From assembly GCA_001310375.1 (NCBI GenBank), contig BAXC01000017.1, positions 1 through 55,839 of the forward strand: 55,839 bases of DNA, read 5' to 3'. Shown piece by piece: positions 17,754 through 26,731 of the stretch (the stretch's first letter is position 1; each line of letters begins with the position of its first letter). A program made the position numbers and the translations under genes. A model generated the notes under the pieces. The model was not told the DNA's origin, searched no databases, and worked only from the letters and a program-made list of their open reading frames with translations. The DNA comes from Bacillus sp. JCM 19041. Its GTDB lineage: Bacteria; Bacillota; Bacilli; Bacillales; Bacillaceae_D.

Positions 17754-18671
17754 ATGGAGTTTACGTTTAAAGAAAGAGATTCTCAAAATCAACATGACTT
17801 GACGAGGAGCTTTACTATCGAGGAATTTATGTATCCTTACATGAAAACAGAATTTGAAGTTTTTGGTATGCATATTCGGCAAGTGAATGGGAATTGGGCA
17901 TACCCCTTACACGCGCATCCTATATATGAAATGAACTTTTTAATAGAAGGAGAACAACAATTTACGCTAGGCGATCAATTTTTAGAACAGCGAAAAGGGG
18001 ATTTAATTTTAATTAGACCAGGAGAATCTCACGGAAGTAAAGCCGTAAATCAATCAGGTTTCACGTATGCCTGTATTCATTTTAATATCGACGACAAACT
18101 TTTTTTGCCTTATTTAAATGAAGCAGATAAAACGTTATTCGCAACTGATGGAGAAGTCATGGCCAAATTAATGCCTTATTTAGAGCGAATCATTCAAATG
18201 ATAAAACAAGGAGAACGAGGTCTTACCTACAAATTGCGGATGCAGGCGGCTCTTATTGAAATGTTATCTGTACTCGTTGTTGCGTTAACAGAAAACAAGC
18301 AACAATATCTATCTGGGCGGACAATTGAACTTGCTTATAAGATTGCAAAGAAAATGGAAGATAAGATGGCTAGTTCGGTTGAAAACAGCCAATTAAGTGA
18401 ACAAGTATGGACGATTGAAACAATTGCCAGAGAGTTAAATATTAGTCCATCTTATTGTAATAAACTATTTAAGCAAGTATATAATATGTCACCGAGAAAA
18501 TACCTTTCATTAAAGAAAATAAACCATGCAAAAGCGCTTCTACTAGATTCGAGTTTAACGATTGAATATGTCGGCGAACAAGTTGGTTATTATGATTCTG
18601 CTCATTTTAGTAGGCAATTTAAAAGATGGACAGGTTTGTCGCCGACACAATATCGCAAAAATCAACGTTAA
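17754..18671 (+). CDS. AraC-family regulator with N-terminal cupin domain
   Basis: 305 aa. The cupin sensor (HAHPIYEMNFLIEGEQQF, LILIRPGESHGS) occupies residues ~45-140. Two HTH motifs fill the last 90 residues (IARELNISPSYCNKLFKQVY; VGEQVGYYDSAHFSRQFKRW). Such regulators usually sense sugars. The esterase gene at 19955 could be a target, but nothing in the sequence proves it. Its stop overlaps the convergent gene's stop. Confidence 0.88.
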   Translation: MEFTFKERDSQNQHDLTRSFTIEEFMYPYMKTEFEVFGMHIRQVNGNWAYPLHAHPIYEMNFLIEGEQQFTLGDQFLEQRKGDLILIRPGESHGSKAVNQSGFTYACIHFNIDDKLFLPYLNEADKTLFATDGEVMAKLMPYLERIIQMIKQGERGLTYKLRMQAALIEMLSVLVVALTENKQQYLSGRTIELAYKIAKKMEDKMASSVENSQLSEQVWTIETIARELNISPSYCNKLFKQVYNMSPRKYLSLKKINHAKALLLDSSLTIEYVGEQVGYYDSAHFSRQFKRWTGLSPTQYRKNQR

Positions 18672-19711
18672 TTTGAGTGTGTAATAGCAGGATTCTGTTG
18701 CAAGATTGTTAGAACATCACTCCACATGTTGGGCATTTCTAAAAGAGTTGCTTTAGCCCGTGAATATAGGTCAATGCTTGAGTGAATGCCAAGATCTGAA
18801 AGTACGGCTTCAAAGGCGTAAAATCGTTCCTCATGTAATTTAGGGGCGTCCACATTTAAAATAATATGACAGCGACAAAAGGTGGCAATGAGCCAAAAAA
18901 CGCTTTCGCGATGAAACCCTTTGTTAATTAAAGACTTACTTCCATCAATGGAAATGGGGCGCGCTGATTTAGATAAATCACTTGAGAAGAAGAACGGTGT
19001 TTTTGCTACTTGTGAAGTCAGATCAAAAGTAATTGCTAGCTCTTTTAGATGGTGAGTTACTTTTTCGGCAGACAAGTTTCTACAACCGAGCTGTTGCAAT
19101 AGTTGTTCATAGAGGGACGCTTTGTTGTATTCCATGAGCACTTTTTTAACGGCATAGTAACGAAGGCGTACCGTTGGGTTTTGTAAGGCGGCTGTTAAGT
19201 ACATATGTGTGGTAACACCAGTCGGAAAAAGCCAACTCATGACTTGCTCGTGGTAAGGGGCGTCCTTAGGAATGTTTTTTAGACCATTTTCGGCTTTTTC
19301 CTTTGCGTCGAGACAGCGTTTATGGACCCATTGATACTGATAAAAGTCTCGTGAAACGAGTTGTTGTAAAGGTCTTAACTCATGGTTTGGGTCTGAAATA
19401 ATTTCTGTTTGTTGAAAGCTATAAGCTAAATGGTAATGACCTAAAATGGCTTCTGCAGATGAAAAGAGGCTAACTGGCAAATAAGAAACTTCAAGCAAGA
19501 CATCTTTATAAAGGAACTTCCCTAATTTTAACGATGGTGCATTCTCTGAAGAGACAATCATAATATCAATATCAGAATGTGGGGGTAGTTCGCTAGTTGC
19601 TTCTCTTTTTATGGAAGAGCCACTAAAATAAGCCCCTTTAAACCACGTTTCCTTACATGCAAAGTTGTTGACCCACTCCCGAGCAATTTTTAAAGCATCA
19701 TGAACAATCAT
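18668..19711 (-). CDS. Nucleotidyltransferase-domain protein of unknown substrate
   Basis: 347 aa. The N-terminus has the minimal nucleotidyltransferase fold: GAYFSGSSIKREATS (GS motif), then HSDIDIMIV (Asp47, Asp49) and a third acid in LLEVSYLP. The remaining ~250 residues are helical with no family I recognise. AAAGGGGA lies 8 nt before ATG 19711. Aminoglycoside-type adenylyltransferases share this fold, but resistance cannot be claimed. Confidence 0.65.
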   Translation of the reverse strand: MIVHDALKIAREWVNNFACKETWFKGAYFSGSSIKREATSELPPHSDIDIMIVSSENAPSLKLGKFLYKDVLLEVSYLPVSLFSSAEAILGHYHLAYSFQQTEIISDPNHELRPLQQLVSRDFYQYQWVHKRCLDAKEKAENGLKNIPKDAPYHEQVMSWLFPTGVTTHMYLTAALQNPTVRLRYYAVKKVLMEYNKASLYEQLLQQLGCRNLSAEKVTHHLKELAITFDLTSQVAKTPFFFSSDLSKSARPISIDGSKSLINKGFHRESVFWLIATFCRCHIILNVDAPKLHEERFYAFEAVLSDLGIHSSIDLYSRAKATLLEMPNMWSDVLTILQQNPAITHSN

Positions 19712-19954
19712 TCGATCACTCCCCTTTCTTGATAGATTCTTGTTTTGTGATGGAAGTCCTTCCTCGGATAGTTAAATCTTGTTTTGGATAAATAGTGTCT
19801 CTGTTCGTACATGGAATGCAGAATAGTTGGTTTGTAAAATAAAGATATATGAATATAAATAGATTGAGGGTATTTAGTTCTCAACATTTTGCCTAAAAAT
19901 AGTCTCTCTATATATGGTCCTATTAGATCCTAGAAATGGAGGAATTTAAAAACG

Positions 19955-20914
19955 ATGCCTCTACTTGACATGCCTTTATCTCAGCTAAATAACTATATGG
20001 GGAGAAATCCAAAACCCAAAGATTTTGATCAATATTGGGAGAGTGCTTTACGCGAGCTGGACAAAGTTGATCCGAAAGTGACTCTTGAGAAAGCAGAATT
20101 TCAAACGAGTTATGCGGAATGCCAGCATTTATATTTTAATAGTGTGAATGGAGCGAGAATCTATGCGAAATACGTAAGACCCATTCAACCGGAAGCAAAT
20201 GGACAAGCAATCCTCCTGTTTCATGGCTATGCCGGTCAGTCGCACGAGTGGTCAGAGATGTTGAAGTTTGTAGCGGCAGGAGCAAGCGTGTTTTTCCTAG
20301 ATGTTCGAGGACAATCGGGTCGATCAGTAGATCCAGGTGGAGTAAAAGGAAATACGTTGCATGGACATATTATTCGAGGTATTGAAAGTGGCAGTTCTGC
20401 TCTTTTTTATCGAAGCGTATTTCTTGATACTGTGCAGCTTGCACGAGTCGTACAGTCCTTTCCTGATGTTCAACCAAATCGCATCTCGACAAGTGGTTGG
20501 TCTCAAGGTGGAGCATTGGCGCTTGCTTGCGCTGCTCTCGTGCCTGAAATCGAAAAAGTTGCCACAGTGTATCCTTTTTTAAGCGACTATCAGCGAGTTT
20601 GGGAAATGGACTGCGTAAATGATGCATATAAGGAATTAAAGGAGTATTTTCGTGCATACGATCCACAACATCTACAAGAAGCCGCCTTCTTTCAGACCCT
20701 CGGGTACATCGACATTCAACATTTGAGCAATAGAGTGAAAGCAAAAGTAATGATGGGGACTGGTTTGATGGATTCAGCGTGTCCTCCATCTACTCAATTC
20801 GCCGTCTATAACAAGCTCTCTGGTTATAAAAGAATCAAAATCTATCCTGACTTTGGTCATGAGGTATTACCTGGAATGAAGGATCACATCTATCAATTTC
20901 TGTTTTGTGAATAG
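19955..20914 (+). CDS. Acetyl xylan esterase / cephalosporin-C deacetylase family (Cah-like)
   Basis: 319 aa, normal length. An alpha/beta hydrolase of carbohydrate esterase family 7: start signature MPLLDMPLSQLNNYMGRNP, HGYAGQSHEWSEML, DVRGQSGRSVD, nucleophile elbow SGWSQGGALA, acid in GLMDSACPPSTQF and His in DFGHEVLPG. It removes acetyl groups from xylo-oligosaccharides or cephalosporin C. No signal peptide, so cytoplasmic. GGAGG precedes the start. The 243-nt gap upstream holds only its leader and the divergent start. Confidence 0.9.
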   Translation: MPLLDMPLSQLNNYMGRNPKPKDFDQYWESALRELDKVDPKVTLEKAEFQTSYAECQHLYFNSVNGARIYAKYVRPIQPEANGQAILLFHGYAGQSHEWSEMLKFVAAGASVFFLDVRGQSGRSVDPGGVKGNTLHGHIIRGIESGSSALFYRSVFLDTVQLARVVQSFPDVQPNRISTSGWSQGGALALACAALVPEIEKVATVYPFLSDYQRVWEMDCVNDAYKELKEYFRAYDPQHLQEAAFFQTLGYIDIQHLSNRVKAKVMMGTGLMDSACPPSTQFAVYNKLSGYKRIKIYPDFGHEVLPGMKDHIYQFLFCE

Positions 20915-20921
20915 GGAGGTA

Positions 20922-20960
20922 AGCAAGAGTTCTGGTATAGACGGCAGGGCTCTTGCTTTT
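20922..20960 (+). terminator. Terminator after the esterase
   Basis: AGCAAGAG (20922-20929) pairs with CTCTTGCT (20950-20957), then TTTTT. Confidence 0.75.
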
Positions 20961-21067
20961 TTAATAGAAGAGGATAAATAGGCTACTTATTTTTATTTAT
21001 TTGATAAAATAGTGTGTATATGGATAAAAAACGAAATGGTGTGCTACTTAGATAGGAGGAAGAGAAT

Positions 21068-21296
21068 ATGGTGTTACGCCAACCGAGTGTTACGGACTAT
21101 AAGCAGGTTGCCGCTATCGTAAATGATTGGTGGGGAGGACGCCAGATGGCAGACATGTTACCGAAGTTGTTCTTCACTCACTTTTCATCTACTAGTTTGA
21201 TTGCAGAAGAGGATAATAAATTAATCGGATTCTTAATTGGGTTTTATTCTCAAACGAAAACGAACGAAGCATATATTCATTTTGTTGGTGTTGCTC
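21068..21296 (+). pseudogene. GNAT acetyltransferase, 5' half, interrupted by mobile cassette
   Basis: The N-terminal half of a GNAT protein (MVLRQPSVTDYKQVAAIVND to HFVGVAP), with AGGAGGAAG upstream. The insertion begins at 21297, and the as-read ORF runs on into it to 21313. Joining 21068-21296 to 24496-24746 gives 480 bases, exactly 160 codons in one open frame through the acetyl-CoA loop APDYRKQQLGSKMY. Confidence 0.9.
21286..21296. repeat. 11-bp target-site duplication, left copy
   Basis: TGGTGTTGCTC, identical to 24485-24495, immediately outside the left terminal inverted repeat. Confidence 0.9.
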
Positions 21297-21445
21297 CATC
21301 GCCATCAAGCTAACAATAACGAGTTACCCCAAAACGATAAAAACGAGTAAGGTGTACAAAATTTTCGTTCTGGGGGTATTATGATATCTTACCTTGATGG
21401 CTATATGACGATACCCCTAATTTGGGTTGTTAGCTTGATGGTATG
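21297..21445. mobile_element. MITE-like unit at the left end of the cassette
   Basis: A 149-bp unit bounded by the left repeat (21297-21316) and an internal inverted copy TTGTTAGCTTGATGGTATG (21427-21445). It contains GGGGTAT facing ATACCCC, a possible stem-loop, and no ORF. Confidence 0.7.
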
Positions 21446-21656
21446 CGCAGGACCCCTACAGGAAAATGAACAAGTTGTTTAATTTCTAATTAGATGACTG
21501 AAAATTTTTACACATGTAGCCTTTCATTTCTCAAATGGTTTCAGTACCTAAAAATAACAGTGATTCACATGGCGTTAGCCTTTTTTTAAAATGAAACAAA
21601 TTAATAACTGATAACCTATTGTTGACTTATTTAAAGGAGAGGAGATGGTTATAGGA

Positions 21657-21821
21657 ATGAAAAATATAATAATAGGTTTATCGATCATTGTTATGATGGT
21701 TTAAAGCCTTGCTGCGCTTGCAATGGCTTCGAATTATGCAACTCAAAATGAAATGAATAGTACTGTGGCAGATTGGAAATTTTCAAAAGAACATGTGAAA
21801 GTCCAATCCATTTACCCATGA
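21657..21821 (+). pseudogene. Small secreted-peptide-like ORF with an in-frame stop
   Basis: ATG 21657 encodes MKNIIIGLSIIVMMV, then TAA at 21702. The same frame goes on as SLAALAMASNYATQNEMNST and ends at 21821. Read through the stop, it has a hydrophobic signal-like start, an AMA cleavage-like site and a short polar tail, like exported peptides of the Phr type. Upstream AAGGAGAGGAG is about 10 nt away. It may be a decayed peptide gene; low certainty. Confidence 0.3.
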
Positions 21822-21833
21822 TATTTTATAGAT

Positions 21834-22796
21834 TTACCTATGACCAGCTGCAACACCTAATGGAGCTAATTTACTAATTTGCTCTAAATCATCCTCAGAT
21901 AGATTTACCTCTATTGCTTTAATATTTTCTTCAAGGTATGTTCTTCTTTTAGTGCCTGGGATAGGTATAATATCATGCCCTTGTTCTAACACCCATTTTA
22001 ATGCCAGCTGAGAAGTTGTACAGTTTTTCTCGTAGGCAATTTCTTGTATTTTTTTAATGAACTTCAGATTTTCCCTTAAATTATCCCCTTGAAATCTAGG
22101 AAAAGAACGTCTAAGGTCATCCTCTTTAAGATCGTCAAAGCGTTTAATTTTCCCTGTAAGAAAACCGCGGCCAAGCGGACTATAAGCAACGAATCCAATT
22201 CCTAGTTTCCTACAAGTAGGTAAAATCCGTTCTTCTACATCCCTGCTCCATAAAGAATACTCAGTTTGAAGAGCCGTAATTGGATGAATAGTATGAGCTC
22301 TGCGTAACTGTTCGGCTGAAGCTTCAGAGAGACCCAAGTAACGAACTTTTCCTTCTTTCACTAAATCAGCCATAGCTCCTACTGTTTCTTCAACAGGAGT
22401 ATTCGGATCAACTCGATGTAGATAATATAGATCAATGTGATCGACACCTAACCTTAATAAACTTGCTTCACAGGCAGCTTTAACGTATTCGGGCTTCCCG
22501 TTTAACCAACTTCCTTCACTGTAAGAGCTGTTTAGTTTTCTAACGACACCAAACTTCGTAGATAAGATGACTTCATTTCGGCGCCCTCGAATAGCGCGTC
22601 CAACGAGTTTTTCATTTTCTCCTATCCCGTACATGTCCGAAGTGTCTAACAAGTTAATTCCTAAATCTAAAGCATGATTTATTGTACGTATAGATTCTGA
22701 ATCATTCCTTTCACCGTAAAAGTCTGACATGCTCATACATCCCAAACCGAGCGCTGATACTTTCAAATTACTGCTTCCTAATCGTCTGTTTTGCAT
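21834..22796 (-). CDS. Aldo/keto reductase
   Basis: 320 aa NADPH-dependent reductase. The catalytic tetrad is visible as LDTSDMYG (Asp, Tyr), LSTKFG (Lys) and YYLHRVD (His). [13 protein letters not shown] and [16 protein letters not shown] are typical of the YakC/plant-type AKR13-like subgroup. The start is ATG 22796 ([20 protein letters not shown]): GGAGGG lies 7 nt before it, so the upstream ATG in this frame is not used. It is cargo of the mobile cassette, transcribed behind the NmrA-like gene. Confidence 0.88.
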   Translation of the reverse strand: MQNRRLGSSNLKVSALGLGCMSMSDFYGERNDSESIRTINHALDLGINLLDTSDMYGIGENEKLVGRAIRGRRNEVILSTKFGVVRKLNSSYSEGSWLNGKPEYVKAACEASLLRLGVDHIDLYYLHRVDPNTPVEETVGAMADLVKEGKVRYLGLSEASAEQLRRAHTIHPITALQTEYSLWSRDVEERILPTCRKLGIGFVAYSPLGRGFLTGKIKRFDDLKEDDLRRSFPRFQGDNLRENLKFIKKIQEIAYEKNCTTSQLALKWVLEQGHDIIPIPGTKRRTYLEENIKAIEVNLSEDDLEQISKLAPLGVAAGHR

Positions 22797-22858
22797 GGGA
22801 AAGCCCTCCTTATGAGTTGCTTTTAGGCATTCTTTCATCAATTTGTTATTAAACTATT

Positions 22859-23762
22859 TTATATTTGTGCTTCCTTCTCATATTGAGGTATAAATACTTC
22901 ATTTATAAAAGTTTCAAAAGAAGTCGAGGATGTATTTTTGAACGAGCGCTGTTCCAACATTCGGATGTGCTTTGTATTTAGGGCTCTTGTTGTTTCTAAA
23001 ACAAGGCCTATGATATGTTCTGAATACCCATGCATTCTCATTTCTTTTCGGGCTTCTTCTTCGGTTTGTTGTATATAGCTGAGATTCGGTTTATCGATAG
23101 CTTTTCCTATGAGCACCACCGCTTCACTCATGCTCAAATCACAGCTTCCGTGTAACTCTCTTATTTGTTGGCCTTTATAGTTACGTTTTAGCATAGCTTC
23201 TCCTGCAATTCGTCCAATATCCCGTGTGGCAATCATAGGAACTGAACATCGGGTAGAAAAGGTCCTCTTGCAAAATCGTGAATTAAAATATTTTTAATTT
23301 GTGAAAGTAAATTTTCCATGAAGTATCCAGATCGTAAATGTAAAACATTTAACTGCTCAATTTGGTTTAAGCGCTGTTCAAGCAGATGTAATCCTGTAAC
23401 AGGTCCAGTATCCTTTTCTTTATCGGCCCCCCAACTACTAAGAGAAACAACATTTTTAACTTCTGCCTGTTCTAGAGCAGATACTATTGTATTTATTACA
23501 CTTTTTTGATAAGCGCGAAACTCATTACTTGTTATAATATAATTAGGTTGGAGCATCACATAGACTGCTTCAGCCCCGAAAAGGCCTTAATTAACATTGT
23601 CACATCTGTAGGTTCAGAGACAAACGGTTCTGCTCCTTTACGCACAAAGGGCATTAAGCGATCTAAGTTTCTACCAATCACTCTAACCGGCTGTCCGTTG
23701 TCTAATAAATAATTTGCGACTGCGCTGCCCGTTCTTCCAGTTGATCCTGTTATTACGTACAT
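22859..23762 (-). CDS. NmrA-like NAD(P)-binding oxidoreductase (two frameshifts)
   Basis: Rossmann protein beginning MYVITGSTGRTGSAVANYLL. GGAGGTG lies 7 nt before ATG 23762; the ATG at 23777 sits inside the Shine-Dalgarno site. It breaks in a C4 run at 23574-23577 (restored: FSGAEAVYVMLQPNY) and at about 23238 (restored: DVQFPMIATRDIGRIAGE). The joined protein is about 300 aa, typical for atypical SDRs that act as quinone reductases or redox sensors. Probably cotranscribed with the aldo/keto reductase and controlled by the divergent HxlR gene. Confidence 0.82.
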
Positions 23763-23819
23763 AGCTTGCACCTCCATTATTTTCTTTGCTATTTTGCTTT
23801 TGCCATCAGAATAAATTTG

Positions 23820-23892
23820 ATACTATTATAATGCTATGGTATAAAAATGACCAGTAGGCACTTTTGTGGAACGTAGTATCTTTTTCGATACT
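23820..23892. promoter_or_regulatory. Divergent control region with HxlR-type palindromes
   Basis: AGTATC-TTTTTC-GATACT (23875-23892) is a perfect inverted repeat just upstream of hxlR. ATACTAT...ATGGTAT (23820-23842) is a second, imperfect one near the NmrA-like start. The minus strand carries TATAAT within the second. Both suit an HxlR dimer controlling both directions. Confidence 0.55.
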
Positions 23893-23923
23893 AATATATA
23901 ATTTATAAGTGGGAGGGAAAAAC

Positions 23924-24265
23924 ATGTTGGTGAAATACAATAATAAAGAATATAGATGTTCAATAGAATTAACATTGCATCTTATAGGAGGTAAATGGAA
24001 AGTACTAATTTTATGGTATCTGGGTGAAAGAAATATGCGTTTTGGTGAATTAAAAAGAAACTTACCACAGATTACACAAAAAATGTTAACAAAGCAGCTT
24101 AGAGAATTAGAACAGGACGGTATAGTTAATCGATTTGTTTATGATCAAGTACCGCCTAAAGTAGAATACTCTCTTTCTGATGTTGGTAAAAGTCTTCTAC
24201 CGATTTTAACCACCCTATCTGATTGGGGAGTCTCCTATGCGGACCAGCATGAATCTAATTCTTAA
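23924..24265 (+). CDS. HxlR-family transcriptional regulator
   Basis: 113 aa winged helix of the HxlR/YodB/HypR type: CSIELTLHLIGGKWKVLIL with the conserved N-terminal Cys often used for thiol or quinone sensing, LPQITQKMLTKQLRELEQDG as recognition region, and wing VPPKVEYSLSDVG. The start is ATG 23924, with GGGAGG 8 nt upstream. It is divergent from an NmrA-AKR pair, a common electrophile-response layout. It is not next to the hxlAB-type genes at 13-16 kb. Confidence 0.88.
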   Translation: MLVKYNNKEYRCSIELTLHLIGGKWKVLILWYLGERNMRFGELKRNLPQITQKMLTKQLRELEQDGIVNRFVYDQVPPKVEYSLSDVGKSLLPILTTLSDWGVSYADQHESNS

Positions 24266-24484
24266 TCTCAACTATTTGGAGTCATTTTTTAAGGTATAAG
24301 AAGATGACTGTCTTTGATATTCTAGGGGTTGTGTATGAAACGATGGTGAAGTATAGACAAGCTGCCTAGAAAAAAATCGCGTTTTAACAGGCTTCTTTGG
24401 CATGCCTACTTTTCTATCACTCGTAGTTTTAAAATAAGTATCATTTCGTATCTAGTAATTTGGATTGTTAGCTTGATGGGTATG

Positions 24485-24495
24485 TGGTGTTGCTC
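24485..24495. repeat. 11-bp target-site duplication, right copy
   Basis: TGGTGTTGCTC, identical to 21286-21296, directly outside the right terminal repeat. Confidence 0.9.
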
Positions 24496-24746
24496 CTGAT
24501 TATCGAAAACAACAGCTGGGAAGTAAGATGTATACTCATTTTTTTAATCAAGCCATACGAGATGGAATAAACATCGTAACGTGTATAACTTCCCCAGTTA
24601 ATCGAACATCGATTGCATACCATAAGAAATTGGGTTTTGAACTAGTAAACGGAGATAAGGAAGTTGATGGTGTACCAGTGCAGACGGACTATGATGGAGT
24701 CGGTAAAGATCGAGTGCTTTTTCTAAAGAGACTTGTTAAAGGGTGA
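24496..24746 (+). pseudogene. GNAT acetyltransferase, 3' half, separated by mobile cassette
   Basis: The C-terminal half resumes in frame as PDYRKQQLGSKMYTHFFNQA and includes the family end NRTSIAYHKKLGFELVNGD. It stops at 24746, 12 nt before the next gene. Without its first half it cannot fold as an acetyltransferase, so the insertion is a knockout. Confidence 0.88.
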
Positions 24747-24758
24747 GGAGAAAAGAGA

Positions 24759-25154
24759 ATGATTATATATAAAAGAGATCAAACAATTTCAGCGGCGCAG
24801 TTAGGTCTTTTATTTAAGAATTCCGGAATTAATCGTCCTTATGAAGATATGGTTCGATTAGAAGAAATGATTCAAGCAGCACCTTTGCTCATTACAGCTT
24901 GGGATGAGGGTGAATTAATTGGAGTCGCACGTTCACTTACAGACTACGTATACTGCTGTTATTTGTCAGATTTGGCTGTTGATAAGAAATACCAAAAAGA
25001 TGGCGTTGGTAAAGAGTTAATAAAGCAAACACAGGAGGCAATTGGTGAGGCTTGTAGCCTTATCTTGTTATCTGCGCCTGAAGCGATGGGGTATTATCCA
25101 AAGGTTGGGTTCGATCACGCGAATAATTGTTTTCTGATAAAACGAAAGCGGTGA
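24759..25154 (+). CDS. GNAT-family N-acetyltransferase
   Basis: 131 aa. The acetyl-CoA binding region is LSDLAVDKKYQKDGVGKELI (Q/RxxGxG/A pattern), followed by LLSAPEAMGYYPKVGF. GGTGAGGAG is upstream. The substrate is not deducible. The Nudix gene begins 4 nt after the stop, so the two form an operon with the original, now disrupted, GNAT gene. Confidence 0.85.
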   Translation: MIIYKRDQTISAAQLGLLFKNSGINRPYEDMVRLEEMIQAAPLLITAWDEGELIGVARSLTDYVYCCYLSDLAVDKKYQKDGVGKELIKQTQEAIGEACSLILLSAPEAMGYYPKVGFDHANNCFLIKRKR

Positions 25155-25158
25155 ATGA

Positions 25159-25587
25159 ATGAAAAAATGGTATGGCGCTTCAGCCATTTGTATTAATTCT
25201 CAAGGACAGTTGTTAATGGTTTTACAAGGCAAACCAGATGAAGTGAAAACGTGGTCCGTTCCTTCAGGTGAGAGAGAAGAAGGTGAGACGTTTGAAGCAT
25301 GCTGTGAACGTGAAACGAAAGAAGAGACTGGATGTACGATTAAGGTAAAGCAGCTGTTGATGACGAAAAAACATGTGTATCCAGAATTGGAAATTGAAGC
25401 AGAAGTTCATTATTTTATTGTAGAGCTAATAGACAGCACCATTAAAGTAGATGATCCTGATCAATTAATCATGGAAGCAAAGTGGCAACCAAGGGAAGCG
25501 TTGGAGCAATTACAACTATCGTTTCCGGAGGATTTATCTATGCTGAAAGGGTACTTAGATAAATGGAAATTAGAGAAGATGATGTAA
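25159..25587 (+). CDS. Nudix hydrolase
   Basis: 142 aa. The complete Nudix box is visible (G-x5-E-x7-REx2EExG: GEREEGETFEACCERETKEE then TGC). It hydrolyses nucleoside diphosphate-linked compounds with Mg2+. Substrate unknown. It follows the GNAT gene by 4 nt. Confidence 0.88.
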   Translation: MKKWYGASAICINSQGQLLMVLQGKPDEVKTWSVPSGEREEGETFEACCERETKEETGCTIKVKQLLMTKKHVYPELEIEAEVHYFIVELIDSTIKVDDPDQLIMEAKWQPREALEQLQLSFPEDLSMLKGYLDKWKLEKMM

Positions 25588-25691
25588 AAGCCACATTCTC
25601 AACTCCAATTCCCATCAAAATGGAAAAGTATTGTCTATTCACTCATTATAAAAAAGTATCGTCGGTCTCATTTTAACGAGATTTTATCAGT

Positions 25692-25727
25692 AGAGCCTTT
25701 TTCTTCTTTTAGAAAAGGCTCTTTTTT
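25692..25727 (+). terminator. Terminator after the GNAT-Nudix operon
   Basis: AGAGCCTTTT (25692-25701) pairs with AAAAGGCTCT (25713-25722), followed by TTTTT. Confidence 0.8.
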
Positions 25728-25771
25728 AGTAAAATGAGCTAGATATTAATTGGTCTAGAAAGGAATGGACA

Positions 25772-26458
25772 ATGAGTAATAAAGAAACCTTTCACATACG
25801 CCTGCTTGAAATGCAAGATAGTGGTTCAATTCTGGATGTCCAAGAACAAACGTATAACCAATTGGAACATAAGAATCGACTATCAACATTGGATCAACAT
25901 GAAGTGATTCATATTTTGTCGGGCGCGGGTTGGTTTGCAGGTGCATTTGAGGATACAAAACTTGTGGCATTTCGAGCCTTGCTTATCCCAGAACCAGATG
26001 ATGAAGGTCATTTAGGTGAAGATGTTGGGTTAACAAAAGATGAACAGACAAGAGTTATTTATCAGGAAATTACAGCTGTATTACCAGAATATCGAGGTCA
26101 TCGTTTACAGCGTATGCTAGGTGAGTGGCTAATGGACATGCTTAGAAAGAGTGAGGACTCGTACCGCTATGTATGTACAACGGTTGCTCCATTCAATATT
26201 CCAAGCTTAAAAGATAAGTTTGCTCAAGGGATGCATATAGTGACATTAAAAGAGAAATATGAAGGGAAACTTCGATACGTGTTCTTAAAAGATTTACAGC
26301 AACCTTCTCGTCCATTCTATGACAAGTGGATTTTAATGACCGATACAGTTGCTCAGCAAGAGGCATTAAAACAAGGAATGGTAGGGTACGAACTTGAAAA
26401 ACATGGTGAGGAATATGGTATTTGGTATGGAAAATACAAAAAGGATTTTTTAACGTGA
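25772..26458 (+). CDS. GNAT-family acetyltransferase, 228 aa
   Basis: Larger two-domain-like GNAT. The co-factor loop is VLPEYRGHRLQRMLGEWLMD, followed by TVAPFNIPSLKDKFAQGM. The start is ATG 25772, with AGAAAGGA upstream. No further specificity is visible. Confidence 0.8.
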   Translation: MSNKETFHIRLLEMQDSGSILDVQEQTYNQLEHKNRLSTLDQHEVIHILSGAGWFAGAFEDTKLVAFRALLIPEPDDEGHLGEDVGLTKDEQTRVIYQEITAVLPEYRGHRLQRMLGEWLMDMLRKSEDSYRYVCTTVAPFNIPSLKDKFAQGMHIVTLKEKYEGKLRYVFLKDLQQPSRPFYDKWILMTDTVAQQEALKQGMVGYELEKHGEEYGIWYGKYKKDFLT

Positions 26459-26469
26459 GCAATCTTATC

Positions 26470-26731
26470 TGGCAGAAGACTGCAAATCCACTATCTTAAT
26501 ATCACAGATCATGCACCGTCTTTTCTCATTCTGAAAGGGGATTAAGACAAAGTTTGTCCCTCAAAGCCAGAGTGAACTCTTGTACAATGCTTTATAGATA
26601 CAGGTAATGAAGCGCAATTACTCATCATTGAAGGCGCAGGTCACGCGACTTTTGAGTTTCATCAACCTGAAGTGAAACGCATCATAAGTGACTTTTTTAA
26701 CGAGAATTTGAATAAGGCTGCAAAGGGATAG
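26470..26731 (+). pseudogene. Remnant of an alpha/beta hydrolase
   Basis: Recognisable in shifting frames: YLNITDHAPSFLILKGD, then DKVCPSKPE after a stop codon, then an open tail NEAQLLIIEGAGHATFEFHQ (with the catalytic His) ending at 26731. Only the C-terminal third of a dienelactone/feruloyl-esterase-like hydrolase remains, with in-frame stops. This is genuine decay, not one indel. Confidence 0.6.

Larger units (their letters stand above)
21297..24484. mobile_element. Transposase-free mobile insertion cassette with IS231-like ends (3,188 bp)
   Basis: The ends are 20-bp inverted repeats: CATCGCCATCAAGCTAACAA at 21297-21316 and the complement of CATACCCATCAAGCTAACAA at 24465-24484 (18 of 20 match). 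From memory of the family, they resemble the IS231 (IS4 family) terminus CATGCCCATCAACTTAAG, and 11 bp is within that family's duplication size. The interior carries an HxlR regulator, an NmrA-like oxidoreductase, an aldo/keto reductase and a small peptide remnant, but no transposase. This is the layout of MIC231-type cassettes. Confidence 0.85.

Noticed and set aside
18668..19711. Aminoglycoside resistance gene
   Set aside because: Only the generic nucleotidyltransferase core is visible; the rest does not match a resistance family I recognise.
23924..24265. HxlR as the regulator of the hxlA/hxlB homologues
   Set aside because: It is 8 kb away, inside a mobile cassette and divergent from redox genes. 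The hxl operon has its own LacI gene.
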